Source: an uncultured Pelagibacteraceae bacterium (lineage in GTDB: Bacteria; Pseudomonadota; Alphaproteobacteria; Pelagibacterales; Pelagibacteraceae). From it: DNA of 51,535 nucleotides. Under the pieces are notes generated by a model. The model saw only the letters and a program-made list of their open reading frames with translations, was not told the DNA's origin and did no database searches. The DNA is taken from NCBI GenBank assembly GCA_902604605.1, contig CACKZI010000002.1:1-51535 (forward strand), written 5' to 3'. Position numbers and translations under genes: made by a program. Positions 1 through 8,982 of this stretch are shown one piece after another; within the stretch, counting starts at the first letter, position 1, and each line of letters starts with the position of its first letter.

Positions 1-168
1 TTAATTAGAACAGGAAATACGAGGAGATTAAGTAATTTTTTATTATGGCAATTAGCTTATTCAGAAATTTTTTTTGAAAAGAAATTATGGCCAGAATTCA
101 CTGAAAAAGATTATAATAAAATAATTAAAAGATTTAAGAATATCAAAAGAAACTTTGGAAAAATTTGA
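1..168 (+). CDS. uppS: Undecaprenyl diphosphate synthase (isoprenyl transferase), 3' end only
   Basis: Frame 1 is open from the window edge to a TGA at 166-168, giving about 55 C-terminal residues. They carry the cis-prenyltransferase C-terminal signature, RTGNTRRLSNFLLWQ followed by LAYSEIFF, where the family has RxSGExRLSNFLLWQ. The enzyme condenses isopentenyl diphosphate onto farnesyl diphosphate to make the C55 lipid carrier for peptidoglycan and polysaccharide synthesis at the cytoplasmic membrane. The 5' part lies outside the window. Its stop overlaps the cdsA ATG by one base (TGATG), which fits the usual uppS-cdsA-dxr operon. It is too short for the ORF track. Confidence 0.9.
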   Translation, partial: LIRTGNTRRLSNFLLWQLAYSEIFFEKKLWPEFTEKDYNKIIKRFKNIKRNFGKI

Positions 169-836
169 TGAAAAAAGAATTTGAAAAAAGAATATTAAGT
201 TCATTGATAATAATACCGATTGCTTTATTTTTTATTATAAAAGGTTCTGTATTTTTCACTTTTTTTATATGTATGTTTTTTTTAGCCACATCATATGAGT
301 GGATTAAAATGAATAAAAAAAACTTACTTAAATTTTTAGGAATTATTTATCTTTTATTAGCATCCTATTCTGCTCACTCTTTAAGAGAAATGTTTGATGA
401 GTATCTTTTTTTATTTATTATTGTAATTTGTATATTTACAGATTTAGGCGGATACATATTTGGAAAAATATTTAAAGGTCCTAAATTAACAAAAATAAGT
501 CCAAATAAAACATACTCTGGTGTTGTGGGTAGTTTTGTTTTATCAGTAATTGCATCATCAATATATTCACAATATATTTTTTCTCTAGATGATGTAGAGG
601 CATTTTTTTTTTTAATTGATATAGAAAAATTAAATTCTTCAATTTTTATTTTGATAGTTTTATTTATTTCTGCAGTAAGTCAAATTGGTGATTTAATTAT
701 TTCTTATTTTAAACGCTTGGCTAAAATTAAAGATACTGGAAAATTATTACCAGGTCATGGAGGCTTTCTTGATAGAGCTGATGGTATAATCTTTGCAATC
801 CCAGTTTCATATATATTATTTAATTATTTATCTTAA
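168..836 (+). CDS. cdsA: Phosphatidate cytidylyltransferase
   Basis: CdsA makes CDP-diacylglycerol from phosphatidate and CTP, the precursor of all phospholipids, in the inner membrane. The 222-residue protein is strongly hydrophobic, with several membrane segments. Near the C terminus it carries the CDP-diglyceride synthase signature (KRLAKIKDTGKLLPGHGG then LDRADG). It is shorter than the E. coli enzyme (about 285 aa), mostly at the N-terminal membrane region. The ORF track begins at a TTG at 165, but the ATG at 168 overlaps the uppS stop and is the better start. It sits between uppS and dxr, the normal alphaproteobacterial position. Confidence 0.93.
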   Translation: MKKEFEKRILSSLIIIPIALFFIIKGSVFFTFFICMFFLATSYEWIKMNKKNLLKFLGIIYLLLASYSAHSLREMFDEYLFLFIIVICIFTDLGGYIFGKIFKGPKLTKISPNKTYSGVVGSFVLSVIASSIYSQYIFSLDDVEAFFFLIDIEKLNSSIFILIVLFISAVSQIGDLIISYFKRLAKIKDTGKLLPGHGGFLDRADGIIFAIPVSYILFNYLS

Positions 837-2002
837 TGAAAAAAAAAATTGTAATATTAGGATCTACCGGCTCAATTGGTCAAAATACTCTTGAGGTTAT
901 AAAAAGAGATAAAAAAAACTTTGAAATATTATTACTTTCAACTAATTCAAATATCAAAAAAATTTTTAAACAAGCTAAAGAATTTAAAGTTAAAAACATC
1001 ATAGTTTCTAATCAAAAAAAATTTAAAAAATTAGAATCAAAATTCAAAAAGTCTAAAATAAATATTTATAATTCATTTGATTATATTGACAAAATTTTTA
1101 AAAATAAAAAAATTGATTACACTATGGTTGCAATATCGGGTCTTGATGGACTTAAACCAACCTTACAATTAACGAAGTACTCAAAAAATTTAGCAATTGT
1201 AAACAAGGAGTCTTTAATATGTGGATGGAATTTAATTAATAAAAATTTAATTAAATATAAAACAAGATTTATTCCAATAGATTCAGAACATTTTTCAATT
1301 TATTCTTTAATTCGAAATAAAAATATTAATTCTGTCGATAGAATTTATATTACAGCATCAGGTGGACCTTTTATAGATTTTCCCAAAAAAAAATTTGAAA
1401 CGATCAAACCAGCTGATGCTTTAAAACATCCTAATTGGAAAATGGGAAAAAAAATTACAATCGACTCTGCTACTTTAATGAATAAAGTTTTCGAAGTAAT
1501 TGAGGCAAAAAATATTTTTAACATTAGTTACGATAAAATTTCAATATTAACACATCCAAAATCTTATATCCATGCAATAGTAAAATTCAATAATGGTTTG
1601 AGTAAAATACTTGTACATGATCCTGATATGAAAATACCAATTTATAATTCTTTAACTTTTATTTTTAAAAAAAAAATAAAAGTTCATCCATTAAATCTAA
1701 ATATTTTAAACAATTTAGATCTTAAAAAAGTTGATTTAAATAAATTTCCTTTAATTAAGATATTAAATAAACTACCTAACCACACCTCATTATTTGAAAC
1801 TGTTTTGATTACAATAAACGATTTTTTAGTTTATAAATTTTTAGAGAATAAGATAAATTTTAAAAAACTTATGAGTTTGATATACAAATTTTCTAATTTA
1901 AAAGAATTTCAAAAATTTAAGAAAATTAGGCCTAAAAATGTAGATGATATTTATCGTTTAAGAAAATATGTAAGTTCCAAAATGAACTCTTTAGGTATAT
2001 AA
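836..2002 (+). CDS. dxr: 1-deoxy-D-xylulose 5-phosphate reductoisomerase
   Basis: Dxr catalyses the first committed step of the methylerythritol phosphate isoprenoid pathway, converting DXP to MEP with NADPH. At 388 aa it is full length. Visible motifs are the N-terminal NADPH-binding GSTGSIGQNTL, the AIVNKESL segment, the metal/substrate segment PIDSEHFSIYSL, ASGGPF, and HPNWKMGKKITIDSATLMNK. The ATG shares one base with the cdsA stop (TAATG), implying coupled translation. It supplies isoprenoid units to UppS upstream. In many proteobacteria rseP follows dxr, but here bamA follows after 11 bp. Confidence 0.97.
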   Translation: MKKKIVILGSTGSIGQNTLEVIKRDKKNFEILLLSTNSNIKKIFKQAKEFKVKNIIVSNQKKFKKLESKFKKSKINIYNSFDYIDKIFKNKKIDYTMVAISGLDGLKPTLQLTKYSKNLAIVNKESLICGWNLINKNLIKYKTRFIPIDSEHFSIYSLIRNKNINSVDRIYITASGGPFIDFPKKKFETIKPADALKHPNWKMGKKITIDSATLMNKVFEVIEAKNIFNISYDKISILTHPKSYIHAIVKFNNGLSKILVHDPDMKIPIYNSLTFIFKKKIKVHPLNLNILNNLDLKKVDLNKFPLIKILNKLPNHTSLFETVLITINDFLVYKFLENKINFKKLMSLIYKFSNLKEFQKFKKIRPKNVDDIYRLRKYVSSKMNSLGI

Positions 2003-2013
2003 GACAATATTTT

Positions 2014-4266
2014 ATGCATAAAATTTTATCTCACATAATAATAATATTTTTTTTACTCGTAACTAAAGCATACAGTGAAATAGTTAATGATATTAAAATT
2101 TCTGGAAATAAAAGAATATCCGATCAAACAGTATTAGTTTTAGGTGATTTAAAATTAGGAAAAAATTATAATGAATCACAATTAAATGATTCATTAAAAA
2201 AACTTTATAATTCAAATTTTTTTAGTGATATTAAAATTGATTTGGAAAATGGATTACTATTAATAAATTTAGTTGAAAATCCAATTATCGAAGACATAGA
2301 AATTTCTGGTATTAAAAATAAAACTTTTGTCGAGGATCTGTATGAAAATATGACATTAAAAGATAGAATGTCTTACTCCGAAGAAATATTAAAAAGGGAT
2401 GTTGATTTAATAAAAAATATTTTAAAAACTAGTGGCTTTTATTTTGCAAACATAGATACATCTGTAGTTAGAAACGAAGAATTAAATTCAATCAGATTAA
2501 AATTAATTATTGACCAAGGAAAAAAAGCTAGAATTAAAGAAGTTGTGTTTATAGGTGACAAAAAAATAAAAGATAAAAGATTGCTTGAAGTTATTGCTTC
2601 CGAGGAACATAAATTTTGGAAATTCATTTCTAAAAAAGTTTACTTAAATGAAAGATTGATAAATTTAGATAAAAGATTATTAACAAATTATTATAAAAAT
2701 TTAGGTTTTTACAAAGTTGAAGTTTTAAACTCTTTTGCTGAATTAGATAATGAGGAGAATTCTTTTAAATTAATTTTTAATATTAATGCTGGAGAAAGAT
2801 ATTCTTTTAAAAATTTATCTTTAAAATTACCAGATGATTATAATGAATCAGACTTTAAAAAGATTAATAAAATCTTTAAAAAATTAAGTGGTGAAAGATA
2901 CTCTTTAGATGGAGTTAATTTAATTCTTAAAGAAATAGATAAAATCGCTTCAGCAAGATTATATGATTTCATAACAGCAGATGTTAGTGAGACAATTGTT
3001 GACAATAATAAAATAGATTTTGAATTTAAGATAGTTGACTCAGATAAATTTTATGTCGAAAGAATAAATGTTTTAGGTAACTATCAAACCATAGAAGAAG
3101 TAATTAGAAATAGATTTATTGTAGATGAGGGAGATCCTCTAAACGAATTATTATATAACAAATCTATCGATAATATTAAGGCATTAGGCATATTTAAAAC
3201 TGTAAAATCAGAAATCAAAAATGGTTCAGAGCCCAATTTAAAAATTATTGAATTAGATGTAGAAGAAAAACCTACAGGAGAAATTTCACTTGCTGCTGGT
3301 GTTGGTACAGGTGGCTCAACCATAGGAGGAGGAATTGTCGAAAAAAACTTTCTAGGTAAAGGTGTTAATTTAAAAACTAATTTAGAAATTTCAGAGGATA
3401 GTGTAAAAGGTCAATTTATTTATTCAAAACCTAACTTTAATTATTCAGATAACACTTTATTCACTTCGTTAAAATCAACATCTAAGGATAATCTAACTGA
3501 CTTTGGTTATAAAGTCTCAGAATTAGGTTTTGCCGTAGGAACAAAATTTGAACAGTATGAAAATTTATTTTTTAGTCCTGAAATTGATATAACAATTGAA
3601 GACCTGGAAACTAATTCTTCTGCTTCAAAAAATTTAAAAAAACAAGAGGGTTCTTATGAAGATTTTTATTTTAATTATGGTCTTGATTACGATAAAAGAA
3701 ATTCAACTTTTAGACCATCATCTGGAAATGTAACTGCATTTTATCAAGAACTACCTATGGTCTCATCTAATAATGAGATTTCAAATACTTTTATTTTCAC
3801 ACAGTATAAAACAATCAATAAAGCTACTGAAATGGTTGGTAAAGCTAGTATTTATTTGAAAGCAATAAATTCATTAGATAATTCTGATGTAAGAATTTCT
3901 AAGAGAGCTCAAATTCCTTACAGTAGATTGAGAGGTTTTGAAAAAGGAAAAGTAGGACCAGTTGAAAATAACGATTATATTGGTGGAAATTATGTTTCAG
4001 CATTAAATTTTTCTACAAACTTACCAGGGATATTAAGTACAGTTGAAAATATTGATTTTTCTTATTTTATTGATGTAGCAAATGTTTGGGGAGTTGATTA
4101 CGATAGTTCAATTGATGACTCTAATTCAATAAGAAGTTCAACAGGAATTGGTTTAGATTGGTTAACACCTGTTGGACCATTGAGTTTTTCTTTATCAAAA
4201 CCAATAACAAAAAAATCAACTGACAAAACTGAGAGTTTCAGATTTAATTTAGGTACAACTTTTTAA
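2014..4266 (+). CDS. bamA: Outer membrane protein assembly factor BamA
   Basis: BamA is the central Omp85 component that folds and inserts beta-barrel proteins into the outer membrane. The 750-aa protein has a cleavable signal peptide (residues 1-21, ending near TKAYS-E). POTRA repeats follow (about 22-345; one begins VNDIKISGNKRI and the last begins FYVERINVLGN). The C-terminal beta-barrel contains the conserved loop motif YSRLRGFEKG (VRGF type) and ends in the outer-membrane signature with terminal phenylalanine (FNLGTTF). It is followed after 5 bp by the periplasmic chaperone gene skp and then lipid A genes, a standard envelope cluster. Confidence 0.97.
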   Translation: MHKILSHIIIIFFLLVTKAYSEIVNDIKISGNKRISDQTVLVLGDLKLGKNYNESQLNDSLKKLYNSNFFSDIKIDLENGLLLINLVENPIIEDIEISGIKNKTFVEDLYENMTLKDRMSYSEEILKRDVDLIKNILKTSGFYFANIDTSVVRNEELNSIRLKLIIDQGKKARIKEVVFIGDKKIKDKRLLEVIASEEHKFWKFISKKVYLNERLINLDKRLLTNYYKNLGFYKVEVLNSFAELDNEENSFKLIFNINAGERYSFKNLSLKLPDDYNESDFKKINKIFKKLSGERYSLDGVNLILKEIDKIASARLYDFITADVSETIVDNNKIDFEFKIVDSDKFYVERINVLGNYQTIEEVIRNRFIVDEGDPLNELLYNKSIDNIKALGIFKTVKSEIKNGSEPNLKIIELDVEEKPTGEISLAAGVGTGGSTIGGGIVEKNFLGKGVNLKTNLEISEDSVKGQFIYSKPNFNYSDNTLFTSLKSTSKDNLTDFGYKVSELGFAVGTKFEQYENLFFSPEIDITIEDLETNSSASKNLKKQEGSYEDFYFNYGLDYDKRNSTFRPSSGNVTAFYQELPMVSSNNEISNTFIFTQYKTINKATEMVGKASIYLKAINSLDNSDVRISKRAQIPYSRLRGFEKGKVGPVENNDYIGGNYVSALNFSTNLPGILSTVENIDFSYFIDVANVWGVDYDSSIDDSNSIRSSTGIGLDWLTPVGPLSFSLSKPITKKSTDKTESFRFNLGTTF

Positions 4267-4271
4267 AAAAA

Positions 4272-4799
4272 ATGTTTAAAAAAATAAATTATATTTTTTT
4301 CTTTATATTAATTTTATTGATTAATAATAATGTTTTTGCACAAGATAAAATTGCATTTATAGATTTAAACTATTTATATAATAATTCTACTGCAGGAAAA
4401 AAAATAAATAATCAAATAGAGGATAAGAGAAAAAAAGTTAATTCAGAATTCCAACAAGGAAAAAAGAAAATTGATGGAAAAAAAGAAAAATTACTGTCTC
4501 AACGAAATGTTATTGAAGAAGTAGAATTTAAAAAAAAATTTGTACAATTAGAGGATGAAATTAAAGAGTTTAATATTAAAATTTCTAACAAACAAAAAGA
4601 AATATCAAAATTTAATAATAAGGCAAAAATAGAATTTTCAAATAAATTAAGATTAATCTTAGAAGATTTTTCTAAAGAAAATTCTATTGCCATGATTATT
4701 AGAAAAGAAAATTTATTGATTGGTAAAAGTAATCTTGATGTAACAAAAAATATATTAGATTTATTAAATAAAAAAGTAAAAGAAATTAAAGTAAATTAA
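4272..4799 (+). CDS. skp: OmpH/Skp-family periplasmic chaperone
   Basis: This 175-aa protein has a signal peptide (1-23, FILILLINNNVFA) followed by DKIAFIDLNYLYNNS, the typical OmpH start (KIAxVDxxxvl). The rest is a lysine/glutamate-rich helical region predicted to be coiled coil (about 45-125), then a short beta-forming C-terminal segment. Skp trimers hold unfolded outer membrane proteins in the periplasm for delivery to BamA. Its place immediately downstream of bamA supports the assignment more than the weakly conserved sequence alone. The gap to fabZ is 2 bp. Confidence 0.88.
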   Translation: MFKKINYIFFFILILLINNNVFAQDKIAFIDLNYLYNNSTAGKKINNQIEDKRKKVNSEFQQGKKKIDGKKEKLLSQRNVIEEVEFKKKFVQLEDEIKEFNIKISNKQKEISKFNNKAKIEFSNKLRLILEDFSKENSIAMIIRKENLLIGKSNLDVTKNILDLLNKKVKEIKVN

Positions 4800-4801
4800 T
4801 T

Positions 4802-5245
4802 ATGATTTTGACTAAATCAGAAATAATTGAACTTCTACCACATCGAGAGCCAATGCTCTTAATTGATGAATTAAGAGATATAAAAAAGCTTCATTCAGCT
4901 ACAGCAATAATGAATGTAAAAAAAGATGGTTTTTATGTACAAGGACATTTTCCTGAAAATCCAGTTATGCCAGGTGTATTGATAGTTGAAGCCTTCGGTC
5001 AAGCTGCTGCCGCGTTAACAGCTCATGGAATTGATAAAAAGGAATATGAAAATAAATTAGTTTTTTTAATGAGTGTTGAAAAAGCTAGATTTAGAAATCC
5101 TGTAATACCAGATTGTAAATTAGAATTAAAGATTGAAGCTATCAGATCTCATGGAAGAGTATGGAAATATAAAGGTGAGGCCTTTGTGGGTGAGAAAAAA
5201 ATGGCTGATGCTCAATGGTCGGCGACCATAGTAGACAGAAAATAA
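4802..5245 (+). CDS. fabZ: 3-hydroxyacyl-[acyl-carrier-protein] dehydratase FabZ
   Basis: FabZ dehydrates 3-hydroxyacyl-ACP in fatty acid elongation and competes with LpxA/LpxD for the same substrate pool. The 147-aa hot-dog-fold protein starts with the characteristic LLPHREPMLLID. It contains the catalytic histidine motif GHFPENPVMPGV, followed by the catalytic glutamate in IVEAFGQ. Family length is about 145-155. It lies after skp and before lpxD. In the commonest proteobacterial order lpxD comes first, so these two genes are swapped here. Confidence 0.96.
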   Translation: MILTKSEIIELLPHREPMLLIDELRDIKKLHSATAIMNVKKDGFYVQGHFPENPVMPGVLIVEAFGQAAAALTAHGIDKKEYENKLVFLMSVEKARFRNPVIPDCKLELKIEAIRSHGRVWKYKGEAFVGEKKMADAQWSATIVDRK

Positions 5246-5299
5246 TTAGTAATAATAGTTGATACAGAGAATATCAAAAATTTTGATAAATATTCTTTA

Positions 5300-6280
5300 A
5301 TGCTTAATCCTTTTTTTAAAAATGTAGGTCCTTTCAATATAGAAAAATTATTACATTTAACTGATATTGAAAATAAAGAAAATTTTAAAAATGATAAAAT
5401 TTACAATGTTTCTGATCTTGTAAATGCTACCAAAAAAGATTTGACTTTTTTCCATTCAAAAAATTATTCCACATTTGCATCAAATACCAAAGCATCTTAC
5501 TGTATTACATTAGATAATCTTTCTCATTTTTTACCCACTTCATGTAAAAAGATTGTTGTTAAAAATGTATTATTAACAATGGCAAAAATTACAAAAGAAT
5601 TTTATCCAAAATCAATTGTTGATGATTTTGATGACTCTGCAAAAGATATTTCTAAAACATCTTTTAAAAAAAAAGTAAAATTTGGAAAAAATGTTTTAGT
5701 CGGTAAAAATGTTAAAATAGGAAAAAATTGTTTAGTTGGGCATAATACAATTATTGAAAAGAATGTAGTTATTGGTTCAAATTGTTCTATTGGTTCTAAT
5801 GTGATTTTAAGAAACACAATTATTAAGGACAATGTAAATATTTTAGATGGATGTGTTATAGGAAAAAAAGGTTTTGGTTTTTTTCCTAATAACAAAAAAA
5901 ATGTAAGATACCCTCATATTGGAATTGTTATAATAAATGAACACTGTGAAATTGGTTGTGGTTCTACTATAGATAGAGGTTCTTTATCAAATACAATAAT
6001 TGGTAAAAATACGTACTTAGATAATCAAGTACATATTGCTCACAATAATAAAATCGGAGACAATTGTATTATCGCAGGTCAAGTTGGTTTTGCTGGAAGT
6101 TCTACTTTAGGTAACAATGTAATGATCGGTGGACAAGCGGGAGTTTCAGGTCATTTAAAAGTTGGAAACAATGTTCAAATTGGAGGTGGTAGTGGTGTTA
6201 TAAATGATATTCCTGACAATACTAAAGTTATGGGATATCCAGCAAAAAATTTAAGAGAATTTTTAAAAGCCAACAGATGA
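5300..6280 (+). CDS. lpxD: UDP-3-O-(3-hydroxyacyl)glucosamine N-acyltransferase
   Basis: LpxD adds the second 3-hydroxyacyl chain in lipid A synthesis. The 326-aa protein has an N-terminal uridine-binding domain (about 1-110) and a left-handed beta-helix of hexapeptide repeats (about 115-300). The catalytic-histidine region is VHIAHNNKIGDNC, followed by AGQVGFAG. The 54-bp gap after fabZ is open in frame back to 5246 but holds no ATG, GTG or TTG, so the ATG at 5300 is the first usable start. The 3' end overlaps lpxA by 4 bp (ATGA). Confidence 0.95.
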   Translation: MLNPFFKNVGPFNIEKLLHLTDIENKENFKNDKIYNVSDLVNATKKDLTFFHSKNYSTFASNTKASYCITLDNLSHFLPTSCKKIVVKNVLLTMAKITKEFYPKSIVDDFDDSAKDISKTSFKKKVKFGKNVLVGKNVKIGKNCLVGHNTIIEKNVVIGSNCSIGSNVILRNTIIKDNVNILDGCVIGKKGFGFFPNNKKNVRYPHIGIVIINEHCEIGCGSTIDRGSLSNTIIGKNTYLDNQVHIAHNNKIGDNCIIAGQVGFAGSSTLGNNVMIGGQAGVSGHLKVGNNVQIGGGSGVINDIPDNTKVMGYPAKNLREFLKANR

Positions 6281-7053
6281 TAGACAAAACCGCAATCATA
6301 GACCCTAAAACAAAATTAGATAAAAATGTTCAAGTAGGTCCTTATTGTGTAATAGGCCCAAATGTTGAGATTGGAGAAAACAGTGTTATTCAATCACATG
6401 TAAATATTTCTGGAAATGTAAAAATTGGTAAAGGGAATAAAATATACCCCTTTGTTTCTATTAACGACCCACAAGATTTAAAATATGATGGAGAACCAAC
6501 TAATCTGGTAATTGGTGACAATAATAAGATCAGAGAATATGTAACAATAAATCCAGGAACAGTAGGTGGTGGTGGCAAAACAATAATTGGAAATAACTGT
6601 TTATTTATGATTTCATCACATATCGCACATGATTGTCAGGTAGGTAATAATGTAATAATCGCTAATAATGTTCCTTTAGGTGGTCATGCAATTATTGAAG
6701 ATAATGTTGTAATAGGAGGTAACTCTGCAGTGCAACAATTCACAAGAATTGGAAAAATGGCTATGATTGGTGGAATGACAGGAGTATTACACGATGTTAT
6801 TCCTTATGGATTATCAACAGGAAATAGAAATTCATTACAAGGATTAAACTTAATTGGCTTAAGAAGAGCCAAGTTTGAAAATAAAGATATATTAGGTTTA
6901 AGTGAGGCTTATAAGGAGATTTTTGCCACAAAAAATATCAATGAAAATATAAGTAAATTGAACGGTTCTTTTCAAGAAAATCCATTAGTCAAGAATGTAA
7001 TTGATTTTATAACAAAGGATAAAAAAAGATCTATTTGCACACCGTTTTCGTAA
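6277..7053 (+). CDS. lpxA: UDP-N-acetylglucosamine O-acyltransferase
   Basis: LpxA performs the first lipid A step, acylating UDP-GlcNAc at O-3 from 3-hydroxyacyl-ACP. The 258-aa protein is a left-handed beta-helix (about 5-185) with a helical C-terminal cap. Diagnostic segments are the helix-interrupting loop SINDPQDLKYDGEPT, the catalytic SSHIAHDCQVGNN and NVPLGGHA. Length matches the family (about 255-262). It overlaps lpxD by 4 bp and is 1 bp from lpxI, so the lipid A genes form one translational unit. Confidence 0.97.
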   Translation: MIDKTAIIDPKTKLDKNVQVGPYCVIGPNVEIGENSVIQSHVNISGNVKIGKGNKIYPFVSINDPQDLKYDGEPTNLVIGDNNKIREYVTINPGTVGGGGKTIIGNNCLFMISSHIAHDCQVGNNVIIANNVPLGGHAIIEDNVVIGGNSAVQQFTRIGKMAMIGGMTGVLHDVIPYGLSTGNRNSLQGLNLIGLRRAKFENKDILGLSEAYKEIFATKNINENISKLNGSFQENPLVKNVIDFITKDKKRSICTPFS

Positions 7054-7054
7054 A

Positions 7055-7849
7055 ATGATAGGATTAATTTTTGGTGATACTGAATTTCCAAAGGAAATTC
7101 TAAAAACTGTCAAAAAAAGAAAAATCAAATATTTGATAATTGATTTGTCGAAATCAAAGAAGTTTAAAAAGGATAGAAAATCTTATTCAGTTTCTATAGG
7201 TCAATTTGGTAAAATCATTGATATTCTTCGGAAAAATAAATGTAAAAAAGTCTTATTTGCTGGAAAGGTAAATAAACCAAACTTTTCTAAATTGAAATTA
7301 GACTTCAAAGGTATTTATTATATTCCAAGAATTATCAAAGCATCAAAACTTGGTGATGCAGCAATACTTAAAGAAATTATTAAGATATTGGCCCAAAACA
7401 AGATCAAAACTGAAAATTCACTTAAATTTAATCCTGAACTCTCATTAAAAAAAGGTAATTATTCAAAATTTAAACCAAACAAACAAGATCAATTAGATAT
7501 TAAAAAAGCAATTAAAACTTTAAATGGTTTAAGAGAATATAATTTTAGCCAAGGAGTTGTAGTTAGAAATAAAAAAGTTGTTTCTATAGAAGGTAAGGGT
7601 GGAACTAAAAAAATGCTTGAAAAGAGCAGAAGCAAAAAATTTATAAACCAAGGTGTTTTAGTCAAATTTCCTAAAAAAAAACAAGACCTAAGAATTGATC
7701 TTCCTACTATTGGATTTAAAACAATTAAACAAAGTAAAACTGCGAGATTAAAAGGTATTGTTATAAAAAGTAAACAACACGTTTTTTTAGATAAAAATAA
7801 GTGCATTAAGTTTGCTAATAAAAATAAGATATTTATCTCAGTAAAATGA
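7055..7849 (+). CDS. lpxI: UDP-2,3-diacylglucosamine pyrophosphatase LpxI (DUF1009 family)
   Basis: LpxI hydrolyses UDP-2,3-diacylglucosamine to lipid X and UMP and replaces LpxH in most Alphaproteobacteria. The 264-aa protein shows family segments: LFAGKVNKPNF in the N-terminal domain, GDAAILKEII, then NGLREYNFSQGVVVRN and RIDLPTIGFKT in the C-terminal domain. Position between lpxA and lpxB is the classical lpxI position. One departure: the family stretch I recall as GTDAML reads GGTKKML here, so an acidic residue is absent. Overlaps lpxB by 4 bp. Confidence 0.92.
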   Translation: MIGLIFGDTEFPKEILKTVKKRKIKYLIIDLSKSKKFKKDRKSYSVSIGQFGKIIDILRKNKCKKVLFAGKVNKPNFSKLKLDFKGIYYIPRIIKASKLGDAAILKEIIKILAQNKIKTENSLKFNPELSLKKGNYSKFKPNKQDQLDIKKAIKTLNGLREYNFSQGVVVRNKKVVSIEGKGGTKKMLEKSRSKKFINQGVLVKFPKKKQDLRIDLPTIGFKTIKQSKTARLKGIVIKSKQHVFLDKNKCIKFANKNKIFISVK

Positions 7850-8982
7850 AAAAGATTTTTATATTAACCGGTGAACCTTCAGGAGATAAACTTGCTTCAA
7901 AAGTTATATCTAAACTTCAAAAGAACAATCCTAATATTGAATATTCTTGTGTTGGTGGAACACATTTAAATTCATTAGGAATAAAATCTGTTTTTGATCT
8001 AAAAGAAATTACTTATATTGGTTTTACAAGTGTTTTTTTAAATATTTTCAAAATAAAAAATAAAATAAACAAAACTGTAGAAGAGATAATAAAATTTAAT
8101 CCAGATATTTTATTCAGTGTAGACAGTCCTGATTTTACATTAAGGGTTGCTGAAAAAGTTAAAAAATTGAATAATAAGATTAAAACAGTTCATTATGTAG
8201 CTCCGCAAGTATGGGTATGGCGAGAGGGTAGAGTTAAAAAGTTTAAAAAATTTTTAGATCATATTTTGTTATTATTTGATTTTGAAAAAAAATATTTTGA
8301 TAAAGAAAATATTCCAAATACTTTTGTAGGTCATCCTTTATTAGAACAAGAAATAAAAAATAAAATAGATATATCTAATATTGTATCAAGTGATAAAAAA
8401 ATTATCTCCCTTTTTTGTGGGAGCAGATTATCTGAAGTGAATTTACTTTTACCTATCCTAATTGATTTTATTAAAATGATGAATGCAAAATTTGACAATA
8501 TCACTTTTGTTTTTCACGCGACCGATGAGAACAAGAAATTAATAAGTGGAAAAATAAAATATACAAATGTTAAAAATGTTGAAGCCATTTCTGATGAAAA
8601 TATTAAAAAACAAATACTAGATAATTCTATTTTTGCAGTTTCTAAATCTGGGACAGTTTCTCTAGAAATATGTAACGCAAAAGTTCCTTCTATAATTATC
8701 TATAAAATGAATTTTTTGAATTTTTTAATTGTTAAAATGTTGGTCAAAATTAAGTATGCTAATATTATCAATATTATTAATAATAAAGAAATAATTCCTG
8801 AGTTAATACAAAATGAATGTAATGCTAAAGAGATTTATAATTCAGTTGTTTACTTTTTAAAAAATCAAGAATTAATGAAAAAACAAATTATTGAATGTGA
8901 GGAAACCTTAACTAAAATCAGATCAAAAACCTCATCCTCTGATGAAGCTTCGGCTGTACTAACTAAGTTTCTTATTGGTTAA
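7846..8982 (+). CDS. lpxB: Lipid-A-disaccharide synthase
   Basis: LpxB (GT19) condenses UDP-2,3-diacylglucosamine with lipid X into the lipid A disaccharide at the inner membrane. The 378-aa protein shows the N-terminal GEPSGDKLA, the HYVAPQVWVWREGR segment, VGHPLLEQE, the CGSRLSEV nucleotide-binding region and KSGTVSLE near the donor site. Length is typical (375-390). It is the last gene of the + strand envelope operon. Its 3' end overlaps the convergent gltX 3' end by 24 bp, leaving no room for a separate terminator. Confidence 0.96.
   Translation: MKKIFILTGEPSGDKLASKVISKLQKNNPNIEYSCVGGTHLNSLGIKSVFDLKEITYIGFTSVFLNIFKIKNKINKTVEEIIKFNPDILFSVDSPDFTLRVAEKVKKLNNKIKTVHYVAPQVWVWREGRVKKFKKFLDHILLLFDFEKKYFDKENIPNTFVGHPLLEQEIKNKIDISNIVSSDKKIISLFCGSRLSEVNLLLPILIDFIKMMNAKFDNITFVFHATDENKKLISGKIKYTNVKNVEAISDENIKKQILDNSIFAVSKSGTVSLEICNAKVPSIIIYKMNFLNFLIVKMLVKIKYANIINIINNKEIIPELIQNECNAKEIYNSVVYFLKNQELMKKQIIECEETLTKIRSKTSSSDEASAVLTKFLIG

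Noticed and set aside
165-167. TTG start for cdsA given by the ORF track
   Set aside because: The adjacent ATG at 168 overlaps the uppS stop in the one-base pattern seen throughout the window.
2439-2627. Antisense ORF of 62 aa inside bamA
   Set aside because: Lies wholly within a clear gene on the other strand, no recognisable motif; a shadow ORF. The same applies to 3084-3323, 4499-4693, 5602-5895, 6390-6578 and 7489-7806.
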